From Bolinopsis microptera (taxonomy: Eukaryota; Ctenophora; Tentaculata; Lobata; Bolinopsidae), in NCBI RefSeq assembly GCF_026151205.1, contig NC_087082.1, positions 4,781,908 through 4,845,907 of the forward strand: a stretch of DNA of 64,000 bases, written 5' to 3'. The position numbers were made by a program, and so were the translations under genes. Positions 42,711 to 54,707 of this stretch are shown in pieces. Numbering within the stretch: position 1 is the first letter of the stretch; every line of letters starts with the position of its first letter. The notes under the pieces are model-generated. The model was not told the DNA's origin. It searched no databases and worked only from the letters and a program-made list of their open reading frames with translations.

Positions 42711-44155
42711 GTAAAATACAATTTAAGTAAAATACAATTTTTATTTTCCACAGAAGAATCAATACATATTGAATTATAAATATCCGATAATTCCATTAAT
42801 AATCATTAAAAGTTGCTTTGTCATTTGTAAAATCAAAAACGAAAAGCCGTACGCTGAACGCGCGCGGCATTTTTTCTGCAGCTGCCTAGCTTCAAGCTTG
42901 TAGCTAGCCGCTAACATCAAAGCCGCCGCGCGCGCCCAGTGCTGCGATGCATTCTCATTAACAATTAAACTTGGTCAAATGGTCAAATATATTTTTATAC
43001 AATTCCTAAATTAAATCAATAATCATGTTAATATGAGTATTCAACACTACTCGACAACAAATATTTGCCGGCCCATCAACTACTCAGTCGCCGAAACAAA
43101 AATCAAATGTTTGCTTTTTCGTTTCGGGGACTGTTTGAACTCAGTACTATATCCGACTAATCATACTTTATAATGATTAAAATACAAAGTAAAAAGATTT
43201 TCCTCGATGGGCCGGCATTCGCAACCGCGAAACGTTTTGAGTACGACAAACGATGACACCACCACCAGCCGTTAATTGATAAGTCCATGGGTGACGGGAT
43301 AAAGTTAAAGTAAGATGTGTAATTTCATATTGCCTATCACCTATCACCTAAGTTACTTTGCATATACTGCTTCTAGTTACAAGATAGCGATCTCAGTTCC
43401 CAATAACGTGTGACCCAACAGAAGGTATTGTGGAAGGACACGTACATTTTTCATTAACACGTGCCCCGATTACCTCCTCCGTTGAGCTACTATACGGGGA
43501 ACGTTGATCGCCAGTCTGTAGTCAGATCGTTAATAAATTATACTTTAAAATTGGTTGCCGGGTGATGGTGTCAGTGAGAGACGTTAAGTTAGGTGAACAT
43601 TGGTACAAAAATATAATAATATAGCAGTTTATCTCAAAGTTAAAATCACTATTTGTTAAAGTATTCAAAGTCAAACAGTTCTATTCAAAAGAACAAAGTC
43701 CGAGAGCAGAGAGAAGATTTGAAGACTATACACGCATATGTGGGGTTTAAATTTGGTATTAGTAATTTTAGGGTTCGACCGAAAATGTTGGTCGGTTGGT
43801 TAATAGGGAGCAGTCACTGTCATTAGAATTATCAGATTAGGAGCAACAATTAGAATCAAATTGGACATATTGTGTATTGTGGCCCAGAAATTAGTGAAAC
43901 CTAGAATTGCGGTAAAATGCTAGCGCGCCTTGTTTTGCGCGCTAACATACTAGCTGCTGAAAATAAAGAAGTATATCCATGATAATGTCATTTGGCGGCA
44001 GCGCCTGCCGATACCTGGATTATATTGTGTTTAACTTAGAATTCAGTGAAATTTTTGTCATTCCATTCAGCACCATACCTGTTTTGGGCATTCATCAATG
44101 ACTTTTGTAATTTATTCTTAACAGAAGAACAAGAGAATTAAAATTAAATGAGCCA
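42711..44155. repeat. Left arm of a 3.4-kb inverted repeat
   Basis: From AAGTAAAATACAATTT to GAATTAAAATTAAATGAGCCA, this arm is the reverse complement of 44666-46111 over its whole length. Over a 200-base stretch compared by eye (43435-43640 against 45180-45410) there were about three differences, so the arms are similar but not identical. No protein gene is seen in the arm. Confidence 0.9.
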
Positions 44156-44665
44156 ATTTTACAAAACTCATTCCACAGCCACGCTGATTTATAGATGAAT
44201 TGTTTAGTTGGAGAAGGTGTGATTAACATATTGTCTTTCCTATGAGATATGGTGAACAAAGAGAACATTGAAATTGGTACTCTTGTCTTAATTATCTTAA
44301 AAAATTCCATTAGGCAACGTAGTCTATATAGGTTCTCTACAGCTAGTAATTTATGTTTTGCAAATAGAAGTTTGGTAGACTCCTTAACATAAAAATCGCA
44401 AGTATTGAGAAAGCGTATATTATTGCCCACGTTAAGGGGCCTGTTAATAATTTATTAAATTATTAGCTATTTTAGATTTAATAATAATAATATTGAGAAA
44501 AGACAACTTTTAGAAATAGATGTAGGGAATATTGAAGGCAAAGGGAACCAGTTGTGTTCATAACAAAGAAATGCATAGTAAATATTTTTGGTCTAAGCCC
44601 TGTGTTGCTTAAAAATGCTTCATTAACATATTATATAGAAGTGAAAAGCATAGTTACTTTTTAAC
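44156..44665 (-). pseudogene. LINE-like ORF2 C-terminal fragment in the loop of the inverted repeat
   Basis: The ~510-bp spacer between the arms. A minus-strand open frame (44430 into the left arm at 44095) reads VESTKLLFAKHKLL-like helical sequence, then MFSLFTISHRKDNMLITP and SAWLWNEFCKI, which resembles the C-terminal domain of LINE ORF2s such as KFSYVSGGSRDAERCNL … LGAKCWNTIP in LINE C. The assignment is by pattern only. Confidence 0.45.
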
Positions 44666-46111
44666 GGGCCAATTTAATTTTAATTCCTCTTGTTCTTCTG
44701 TTAAGAATAAATTACAAAAGTCATTGATGAATGCCCAAAACAGGTATGGTGCTGAATGGAATGACAAAAATTTCACTGAATTCTAAGTTAAACACAATAT
44801 AATCCAGGTATCGGCAGGCGCTGCCACCAAACGACATTATCATGCATATACTTCTTTATTTTCAGCAGCTAGTATGTTAGCGCGCATAACAAGGCGCGTT
44901 AGCATTTTACCGCCATTCTAGGTTTCACTGATTTCACAATACACAATACACAATATGTCCAATTTGATTCTAATTGTTGCTCCTAATCTGATAATTCTAA
45001 TGACAGTGACTGCTCCCTATTAACCAACCGACCAACATTTTCGGTCGAACCCTAAAATTACTAATACCAAATTTAAACCCCACATATGCGTGTATAGTCT
45101 TCAAATCTTCTCTCTGCTCTCGGACTTTGTTCTTTTGAATAGAACTGTTTGACTTTGAATACTTTAACAAATAGTGATTTTAACTTTGAGATAAACTGCT
45201 ATATTATTATATTTTTGTACCAATGTTCACCTAACTTAACGTCTCTCACTGACACCATCACCCGGCAACCAATTTTAAAGTATAATTTATTAACGATCTG
45301 ACTACAGACTGGCGGTCAACGTTCCCCGTATAGTAGCTCAACGGAGGGGGTAATCAGGGCACGTGTTAATGAAAAATGTACGTGTCCTTCCACAATCCCC
45401 TCTGTTGGGTCACACGTTATTGGGAACTGAGATCGCTATCGTGTAACTAGAAGCAGTATATGCAAAGTAACTTAGGTGATAGGTGATAGGCAATATGAAA
45501 TTACACATCTTACTTTAACTTTATCCCGTCACCCATGGACTTATCAATTAACGGCTGGTGGTGGTGTCATCGTTTGTCGTACTCAAAACGTTTCGCGGTT
45601 GCGAATGCCGGCCCATCGAGGAAAATCTTTTTACTTTGTATTTTAACCATTATAAAGTGTGATTAGTCGGATATAGTACTGAGTTCAAACAGTCCCCGAA
45701 ACGAAAAAGCAAACATTTGATTTTTGTTTCGGCGACTGAATCGTCGATGGGCCGGCAAATATTTGTTGTCGAGTAGTGTTGAATACTCATATTAACATGA
45801 TTATTGATTTAATTTAGGAATTGTATATAAATATCTTTGACCAAGTTTAATTGTTAATGAGAATGCACCCCAGCGCTGGGCGCGCGCGGCGGCTTTGATG
45901 TTAGCGGCTACAAGCTTGAAGCTAGGCAGCTGCAGAAAAAATGCCGCGCGCGTTCAGCGTAGGGCTTTTCGTTTTTGATTTTACAAATGACAAAGCAACT
46001 TTTAATGATTATTAATGGAATTATCGGATATTTATAATTCAATATGTATTGATTCTTCTGTGGAAAATAAAAATTGTATTTTACTTAAAAAAAAAATTGT
46101 ATTTTACTTAA
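44666..46111. repeat. Right arm of the 3.4-kb inverted repeat
   Basis: Reverse complement of 42711-44155. Near its outer end a TTGTATTTTACTTA unit is duplicated with a longer A run (46073-46111). Immediately outside it lies CCACGGGCCCGCGTATT, similar to the end of the TA-flanked element at 16698. Confidence 0.9.
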
Positions 46112-46650
46112 TGCCACGGGCCCGCGTATTTCCTTCTTGATTGAGCTGAATAATCAGGAAATTTTGATGGTTAATTACATCTTATTTGGTACTTCTACAG
46201 TTTATTGTTAACATTAAACTTAAAGCATTAAAAATACATAATTTCTGTTAGAAATTTCATGATTTTGTGCAATTATGCGTACATATAGAGATTGTTCACA
46301 ATCACATCACTGGCAGTTATGGACTAATTGAATGGATGAAATAAGTGGAACAGTAGACTTGATAGTGAACAGTATAAGAACAAAGGAGAACAACAGAAGG
46401 CGGAAGAACAGACGCAGGGTTTAGACATTGATTGATCAGTTTGAGAAGTTTCACATTAGTTTGACATCAGACAGAGCAAAAGGTAAGCATAACATGTAAG
46501 AGTAACAATTTTGTTATTAGTCATGACTAAAGTAAAATGAAATTAGAAACAAAATTTTATTTTATACCCACAATCAATTCGTATTTAGTTCAAATATTTA
46601 AAGTCAAAATAACCATTTTACAGAAGTGGTTTTATCATAATAAAATAACA
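46112..46650. other. Non-coding stretch before the second LINE A copy
   Basis: AT-rich DNA with no gene seen, apart from a single sequence resembling the end of the 16.7-kb inverted-repeat element at its left edge. Confidence 0.35.
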
Positions 46651-49600
46651 ATATTTTAGAACTCGAAATTTGGGAGAGTATTTGGCACTTAAACTTCAAT
46701 CCTGCCAAGTGTAAAGTAGTTCATATTAATGTGAATAATAATCCTAACTTAAACTATATTGTAAATGGAGTAGAACTAGAAGTATCTGCACATGAACAAG
46801 ATTTGGGGGTTATTACCCATAGCTCCTTGCTTTGGAATGAACAGATAAAAGCATGTATCTCTAAAGCACTACCTTTAAAAGTGTATGGATATCTGATGAA
46901 TAAACAACAGTTCTCAGACGCAATAGCTCTCAGATACAACCTGGTGGATATGCTCTTAGCACCAAGCCACTTATTGACCGCCTGCGAAACATCATCAAGC
47001 AAGTGTGGTTTGCAGATGATAGTGCTGCTGGTGGGAAATTGGAAGCAGTGTATAAGTGGTGGAAGGAGTTGCTCCAAGTAGGACCCAAGTATGGTTATTT
47101 TCCTAATCCATCTAAGAGCATTCTAGTAGTAAAGGACCCTCAGATGATTGTTTGGCACTGTTTGGAGAGTTCAATATGCAAATAACATCAGGTACCAGGC
47201 ATCTTGGAGCAGTACTTGGCAATACAGGTGTCAAAGATCAGTACATTACCGATAAGGTTCAAGGGTGGTGTGACGACATCAAGATGCTAGCTGATATTGC
47301 AGAATCTGAGCCTCAAGCAGCCTACTCAGCCTACATCTCTGGCATCCAACACAGATGGAAGTTTGTTCAAAGGACTGTGCCCCACATCTCTGAAGCCATG
47401 GAGCCGCTAGAACATGAGATAAGACAAAAGCTCCTGCCAAAGATGCTGGGCAGGGAGATCTCAGACTTAGAAAGAGACGTGTTAAGTCTACCAATAAGAT
47501 TGGGAGGATTGGGATCTTGTTTTATTGAACAAAAGCAATAGTGGACCAACAGGAAGTTTACACTGCATCCAGTACCCTCACCAAATCGGGGAAAGAAATG
47601 ATCAAAACATTGAAGAATTCCGAGCTCCAAGCCAAGTTTATTGCTATAGCTGAAAGATGTGGCACCTCCTCTAAGAGAGCATTACTAGCAGCAAGAGAAA
47701 AGGGAGCGTCCAGTTGGCTTAACACATTGCCACTTCAGCAGTATGGCTACACTCTGAACAAAGAGGAGTTTCGAGACAGTGTCTGCTTACGCTACAGTTG
47801 GTGGATACCAAACACTCCCATCACCTGTGGATGTGGGAAAACAAGTGATCTTGACCACCTTCTCACCTGTAAGCTAGGGGGCTACGTGATAATGACCCAC
47901 AACAACATCAGAGACACAATGGCAAATCTCCTTCGTGAGGTATGTCATGATGTAAAAGTTGAACCCCAGCTACAGAAGGTAAATGAGGGTGACTGCCTCA
48001 ACCCCAAGACTATAACAGGTGACCTGTGACGAGAAGGAGAAGAAGGACGAGTACTTGGAGAGAGTGTTGAATGTGGAGAAGGCTACCTTCACCCCGGCTG
48101 TATTCCTCACATCTGGAGGAATGTCTAAAGAGTGTAAGCAGTTCGTCAACAGAGTAGCAGACCTCATTGCAAGAAAAAGGAAGGAAAGGTACTGCGATGT
48201 AGTAAGACACGTGAGAACTAGGATAAGATTTGCAATGTTGAGAACAACTCTTATTGCTTTACGAGGGTACCGAGGAAAGAAGGTGGACACCAAACGTGAG
48301 ATTCAGCTATCAGAAGTTTCATACAACCTCATCCCTGCCCCTATAATGGAGTAGATCATGTGTTTTGTTAAAATGTTTTTGAAAAAATTATTGGTAGCAA
48401 TGAATTGTGCTCTGCCAATTGCAACACTTGATTTAATTGAATGTACATATTCTGTTTGACACACTTTTCTCAACCTGAACTTAAAGGACTGCCCTAAGAC
48501 ATGTACGTGTGGCCAGAAATACTCAGCAAACCATGCGCTCATCTGCAAACTCGGTGGATATGTGTCACTGCGACACAATTCGCTGAGAGACACCTTTGCA
48601 GAACTAATGAGAACTGTGAAATGCAAGGATGTGCAGACTGAGCCAGTTCTTCTTCCAGTTGATGGTCTAGAGTTACCAAAGGGAACAGTCCTAGGAGACC
48701 AAGCTAGGCTGGACATTTCTGCAAGATCGATTCGGAATTCTTCAGAGAGGGCTTTTTGTTGACGTAAGGGTATTTCATGCCCCAGCCCCTCCAATGCAAG
48801 CAAATCGATCCCAGCGATGTACCAGTCCCATGAAAATGAGAAAAAGCGATGTTACAACGCAAGGGTTCTTGAAGTGGAGAAAGGAAGCTTCACTCCTTTA
48901 GTTTTCTCGACTTCTGGTGGAATGGGTGGTGAAGCTGAAAGACGCTTAAGAAGCTGGCCAGTAAGATGGAGTACCACACTGGCCAGAGGTACTCGGATGC
49001 TGTAGGATACATTAGAAAGCGCCTTCGCTTTGAAATCCTAAGAACAACAGTGATTTCTCTCCGTGGAGACAGAGGTGCAAGAAAAAACATTGTTGATATA
49101 AACAGTCTAGATCTTAACTTGGAGCCACAAGGCCAAGGGTAATTTTTGATTGATTAGGAAACTTTTTTAATTCTTAAAGGATAGATTTTATATAGGGTCA
49201 TTGTTATATTATGTGTATATTGTTTGAATAATTTTATTTCTAAAGCAAATCGTATGATCTGCTGGATTGTAAGGAATTTAGTTATTAGAGAACAGGTTGT
49301 AATGATAGCTATTTATAAAGCTTTGATAAGACCTCATTTTGAGTATTGTGTCCAATTGTGGAATCCAGTTGCAGCTCATGGAAGTTTAGGGACTGTTTTG
49401 GAGCTAAAGAGCGTCCAGAGGCGGTTTACCCGACTTATTGATGAGGTGGGTACTCTTCCATACAGCCATAGACTGGATATCCTCAATTTGACAACGCTGG
49501 CAGAGCGGCGAGTACATGGGGACCTTATCGAAGCTTTTAAAGAAACTAGTGGTTTGACTGAATATGGATCAGGTTTGTTCAGAATGAGCAGATCTGGTCT

Positions 49601-50147
49601 TAATCTTGTTTCAACCAATAGATGAAGTAAGAGTGTAACTGAAGTTAGGAATCTCCAGTCTTCTTTTCTTCTGGAGCGAGTCATTCCTTATTGAAACAAA
49701 CTCCCTCCAGATATCAAGAACTGCTCGACAGTTTTAAGCTTTAAAGTTAGATTGAAAGGATTTAAGAAAGAAATGATTTCTCAAAACAGTGCAAGTGTAA
49801 ATGATTTTTACTTTTGGAATGTTTCAAATGAAGTTTTAGGGAAAATTGAAGGACCCAGTTATTTAAGCAATAAGGAGAGACATAATTAATATCTTTGGTT
49901 TCATCCTTTTGTGCAAAGAAGTGTTTTGTAAATCTTTATTCCACTGGGAAGTTTTAATGAATTATTTATATATATATATATATAATGTATTAGATTTTAT
50001 TAATTAATAAAATTAAATTTGATAAATTATTAATGTTGATGGAAAAATATATTTATTTTAATTTTTTTTCTATTTAGTGCAATGATATTTTGTAGACACT
50101 TGTGATGATGTTATGTCATAATCTTTACTTACTTACTTACTTACTTA
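46651..50147 (+). mobile_element. LINE A, second copy, split by another retroelement
   Basis: Fragments 46651-46868 and 49239-50147 match LINE A consecutively (…QIKACISKA, then NRMICWIVRNLVIRE…). The copy is 5'-truncated at ATTTTAGAACTCG and ends in ACTTACTTACTTACTT. The second part contains stops (ATAGATGAAG, TTATTGAAAC) and indels relative to the copy at 28083-29879, so it is older. Confidence 0.87.
46869..49238 (+). mobile_element. Decayed retroelement with C-terminal nuclease-like domain, two partial copies
   Basis: An insertion in LINE A flanked by TCTAAAGCA (46860-46868 and 49239-49247). Frames in order read LRYNLVDML, WFADDSAAGGKLEAVYKWW (an RT motif C with ADD), PKYGYFPNPSKS, HLGAVLG, LPIRLGGLG, then CGCGKTSDLDHLLTCKLGG (zinc cluster), RDTMANLLREVCHDV and VEKATFTPAVFLTSGGM … LRGYRGKK up to 48354. 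A second, overlapping C-terminal part follows (48480-49140: CTCGQKYSANHALICKLGG, LDISARS, VEKGSFTPLVFSTSGGMG). The C-terminal part looks like a restriction-like nuclease domain after a zinc motif, as in REL-type LINEs, but I cannot prove the family. Many frameshifts make it dead. Confidence 0.7.
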
Positions 50148-50757
50148 TGTGTACAAGTGATAAATTAATAGATTAATTTACACTAAAAAATGTACAAGAA
50201 ATACACAATTTTTACTTTGCAACACTGGTATATTCTGAACACACTTACCACTGGCTGGTGAATGAGAAGTTGGAGCTGGCAATGGTCCTTGTGGCGTGTT
50301 TTCTGGATGATGAATAAAACAAAAGTTTAATAAAACAAAAGTTAAATTTATTACCAATTATTCAATCAATACATATCATAAATTCTAATATTGGAAACAC
50401 AATGCAGAATGGATGTCTTAAACTATAATTTTGTTGTCACTAATAATCTATTTACTTTCAAAGTTGAAATTTAGTTAAGTATGAAATGCCACCACATCAT
50501 AGTTAGGGTAAAATATAATTCTTAAAAATTTTAAAATTAAGAAGATTGCTCTATGACTTAAACTTTAAAATTTAGCAAAAGATATCTAATTTTTAAATAG
50601 TTGGTTACAGTTTATGACAGTACTGGCATGACCAATTTTATTGTGGCTGGTAAAAGGACCCAGTTGCCTGTAAGGGCTTTACCGAACCCCTGGGGACCAC
50701 AATGTGATAGGATCAGGCCAGATGTTTCTATGTAGAGCAATTTATTTATTTCGGAGC
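50148..50757. other. Non-coding AT-rich stretch
   Basis: No gene or clear repeat seen, apart from a short duplicated AATAAAACAAAAGTT (50315-50345). Confidence 0.35.
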
Positions 50758-50758
50758 T

Positions 50759-51918
50759 ATGGTGAATGAATTGATGTATGAGAGAATTCTACAGATCTTG
50801 TTCATGGTAAACATTTGCTCATTTGCAAAGAAACATGATGATAAGGTAAAGGAAATTATGCTTATAACACATTACAGCTTAGCTTTGTCTGAAGGAATCC
50901 TTAATAATTCAAGAAGTTTGCTGCATGTTTTGACTTTAATGCAACTGATCCAACGTTTTACACACCTATACAATGATGAGGACAAACAAAAAATTAAACG
51001 TTGGATGATGAAAGAGGGTATTGTTGATGTTATTCTCATGATAAATGTTCATCCCAAGCCTTCTTTAGAAAAAATGTGTCCACTCATTGCATCGAAGAAG
51101 AGATTGTATATAAGAGCACAAATTTACTGTGTTGGATGAAAGAAGAACTTGTGAATCCCATGGACATTTTGCCAATTGTTCCCACTACCCTTGATTTGAT
51201 GAACAAGCCTATGGTCCAAATTCCAATATGCCTATCCAATAAGAACTCAATTGATAGCATATTGTTTACAATTAATACAGTTTTTGGTTTCACAGCATCT
51301 ACCATTTGAACTAAGGATGACAGTACTGAACAATGAATCTGTTGACAGAATCATCCATGCAGTTGACATCCATCCAACTGGATGAGGAGAGCTAAATACT
51401 AGACTTTTTTTACTATGTTTGTCACACATGCTCCTTGTAGAAGTAAGATATCACATTCAACTCACCAGAAGTTGGATAACATTTTAGAATATATGGTGTG
51501 TAAAATGAAATGTAATACACTCCCATCCAGTGACTTGAGAGTAAGTCTAACTCAGCTGCTCATCATTTCTTCTGTCTTTGCTATCGTTAGTAAAGAATCA
51601 ATGCTTAGATTAATTGATGATGGTACATTAAGAATCCTGCTCCAAACATTCTTAGATTCGGAAACTCTGATGACAGACCAAGGGAAAACGAACCTTGAAG
51701 ATCATCATATTGATGCACATAAATCTGTACTTTACGCAGTTCAAGTTATGACTTTGGAGGGAGGTCAAGAAGTGAGATCTAAAGTTGTAGCAGCCATCAA
51801 GGGACTTTATTTAGTGCCAAGAAACCTTTCAAATCCTAACCTAGCCCTCAATTTTCCATTCTTACCCATAAGCTATACTATATTGTCATCCCCTTTAGTT
51901 TTAAGATTCTTGCTATAA
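50759..51918 (+). pseudogene. Frameshifted intronless coding remnant, helix-rich, unknown family
   Basis: Three successive open stretches (50759-51139, 51076-51309 and 51415-51918) look like one protein with frameshifts: LTLMQLIQRFTHLYNDED, then EEIVYKSTNLLCWMKEELV in a second frame after an A6 run at 51069, then LRVSLTQLLIISSVFAIV and LIDDGTLRILLQTFLDSE in a third. The leucine-rich helical pattern with repeated pairs of helices could be armadillo/HEAT-like. No introns are evident, so it may be a retrocopy or a part of a mobile element. I do not recognise it. A poly-G-led repeat element begins immediately after its last stop. Confidence 0.45.
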
Positions 51919-51919
51919 A

Positions 51920-52157
51920 GGGGGGGGGGGGGGGGGTGACATGTCTCCAATGTCTCCCGCACCTTATCTTTTCGAAAAAGACAAAGACATTGGAGACATT
52001 GGAGACATTGGAGACACAGCTTTTGGAGACATTGGAGATATTGGGGACATTGGAGACACAGCTTTTGGAGACATTGGAGACATTGGGGACATTGGGGACA
52101 TTGGGGACATTAGGGACATAAAATGGATATTAAAGGGCATTGGAGACATTGGAGACA
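51920..52157. repeat. Poly-G-led hairpin/minisatellite element (X3), right end missing
   Basis: G17, TGACATGTCTCCAATGTCTCC (two inverted units), a non-repeated core GCACCTTATCTTTTCGAAAA, then over a dozen direct units of GGAGACATT and variants (GGGGACATT, GGAGACACAGCTTTT). No matching poly-C end is present; the array runs into (CTC)n. Confidence 0.8.
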
Positions 52158-52345
52158 CAGCTTTTGGAGACTCCTCCTCCTCTTCCTCCTCCTCTTCCTC
52201 CTCCTCCTCCTCCTCCTCCTCCTCCTCCTCCTCCTCCTCCTCCTCCTCCTCATCCTCCTCCTCCTCCTCTTCCTCCTCTTCCACCTCCTCCTCAGTCCTC
52301 CTCCTGGGTCCTCCTCCTCCTCTTCATCCTCCTCCTCTTCCTCCT
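52158..52345. repeat. (TCC)n-rich polypyrimidine tract
   Basis: Almost pure C/T on the plus strand, mainly TCC triplets, resembling the CT-rich arrays at 57601-59490 and 60736-64000. Reading frames across it are low-complexity artefacts. Confidence 0.9.
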
Positions 52346-52585
52346 CAATCATCAGAGTTCTAAACTATTTTCACAACTACAATTAAATACATTTATTGAG
52401 GTATGAGATATGATAGACGAGCGTAAGTGTTGACGTGCAAAGGACTGCTGTGAGTGTACTTAAAGATTACTCATCCTCCTCCTTCTCATCAAAACTATTC
52501 TCATCAAAACTACTATCTGGACTGAAGGTATTGCGTTTACAGTGTTTATTGTGCTTCTGAACATTGAACTCTTGATAATATAACT

Positions 52586-54459
52586 ATGTCGAATAATCAG
52601 AGCTCAGACATTAGTCTCCACTCTTGTGAGCGCCCTTTAGAACATTTGAACTTTTCATTCCAGTCTGAAAAATCAGAGAACTGTAACAATTGTCTGTCAA
52701 AAGACATCAAGATTGACTTTTTAGAAAAAAGTTGTCTTTATTGAATGAAATTATCAGAACTAGTGATCTCATTGCTCAGTACAATGATAGTCTCATATCA
52801 GATCAAACTCAAATACAACAACAGAGTTTTAAGTGTGAAAATTTGCTGCCAAACTTATCAGAGGAGATTGAATGTGAGATCATAACCATTACCCCTCAGT
52901 CACACGTTGTTATCAATCAAGTAGAAGCGTTTGATGTAGATGACATTGTTGTGGAAGATGTTGTATCGGACAGTTTGTTTGTTAACAACGATGTCGTGGA
53001 CAAGGTTGTTCCACAGGAGGTTGTTGGAAACGAGATTGTTATCAGTGAGATTGTTGTTAACGAGGTTATGGCAGACAAGGATGATGTGTCTGATCTCCCT
53101 GTATCTACTGCTACTGGTGAATCACGGATCAACACCCCTAAGCCCAGAGACAAATATCCAAACTTGGTCCCTGCCCCTGTCTACGATCCTATAACACCGG
53201 GGCCAATGAATATATCTGTAACTTGTTCCCCATCACCAGTGAAACCAGTTACCCTACTAGATGATGGTCCATTCTCTAAATTTTCACTTGATCTATTAAT
53301 GGAAGAACTTGAGTTCAGTCACGGTTTTAAAAACAGGAAATCGGTTTATTTTGGTGACTTTCCCTATGAGTATTCAGGTGCAACACATGACCCAAAAAGT
53401 GTACACAATGATTCCTACCTTGCTAAACTCAGCTCCTACATTAATGTGATATTACCCAATTTCAGACACAATAGTATTCTCGTCAATCTATATGAAACTG
53501 GAGCAGAGTTCATGCCAGCTCATAGCGATTCTGAATCATGTATTGTAGAACACTCTGATATTGTAACCATTTCACTTGGTGCGACGAGAACACTGCAAAT
53601 TAGATCAAACGGCAGCAATGAAGTTGTGGGCTCTGTGCAGCTTCAGCATGGAGATGTCTTCATCATGTCCAAATTGTCTCAGGCTGACTTTCAACATGAG
53701 ATACTGCCAGACGAAATGTGTGATGAACCCCGGATCAGCATCACCCTAAGACTGATGAAGCCCCCTAGGATCACTCAGTCAACTGAGTTTGGTCTGCGTT
53801 CACCGCCCCCACCCATCCCTCATTCAGGACACAAACTGACAGACTCTTCTTCACCTGCACTCTCAGTTTGCAAACAGTCAGCTAAAGCTTCACAAAAGTC
53901 TGTCCTATTCATAAGCAGCTCTATGTTCAGGTTTCTTGATGCGGACAAGTTATCATCGTCCACTGTTAGTGCTAGTAAACTGTTTTATCCTGGGGCTGAT
54001 GCCAAAGTAATGTTAAATAAACTAAAAACTGACCTACACTCTGTTCCATCCCCATCTATTATTTATATTATGACAGGAACTAATAATGTGAACACAGTCT
54101 ATTTTGGCTCAAAGTCACTGAAGGATGCAGCGGGTGACTTAAGTAATCTCTTAAATTATCTCAAGTCAGTGTATCCGAATGCAATAATTAATGTTCTCAA
54201 TATTCTTCCCAGGAGTACAAAAGGCCGCAATGATGTTGTGGCAGAGCTGAATAAGGTTATTAAGGATATGTGTAGCAAAGATTCTTGTTTTAATTACATT
54301 AGCACCCATAATTTATTTAACTATAATAGAAGTGGATTCAGGAAAGAATTTTATTTTGCCAGACCATCTGCAAAAATATCTGATATCTGTCACCTCAATA
54401 CAAGCGGTGTTATTCGACTTGCTAAATTTCTGAAGTATTGGGCCCATAAGCAAGTTTGA
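52586..54459 (+). pseudogene. LINE D ORF1: AlkB-like dioxygenase fused to SGNH hydrolase (one frameshift)
   Basis: The likely start is the ATG at 52586 (MSNNQSSD). The N-terminal CNNCLSKDIKIDFLEK matches LINE C's CKNC coiled-coil region; a one-base shift at the A6 run near 52725-52730 separates it from the main 575-codon frame. The AlkB-like part keeps YFGDFPYEYSG, the iron motif AHSDSE (53519), VTISLGATRTLQI, HGDVFIMS, a distal His in FQHEI (53693) and RISITLR (53735). The SGNH part keeps FISSSMF (53909), IMTGTNN (54074) and ICHLN (54391). All catalytic positions of both domains are kept although the ORF2 has decayed. An acidic Val/Asp-rich stretch (52900-53080) replaces the middle region of LINE C ORF1. 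Confidence 0.85.
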
Positions 54460-54707
54460 ATTTTCAGAAAGATTGTTAACATTTATTTCATCTAGATAAG
54501 GGATAATTACACATTGTTCCTCATGTTTATTGAAGTTTTAGAAAGTTTTGTTATTATCTCATACAAATTTGCCAGTTCTGCAATTTATCTTATTCTGACA
54601 AGTTTATAGCAGCATAAATTGGAAAATTTTCATGCTCTCACAGCAGTTCTTGCATTAACCCGTGCATTAGTAAAATCACAGTTTCATACCATGCCAAAAA
54701 GCTTGCA

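Noticed and set aside
51936-52406. Asp/Ile/Gly-, Ser- and Pro-rich frames
   Set aside because: Artefacts of the 9-bp unit array and (TCC)n tract.
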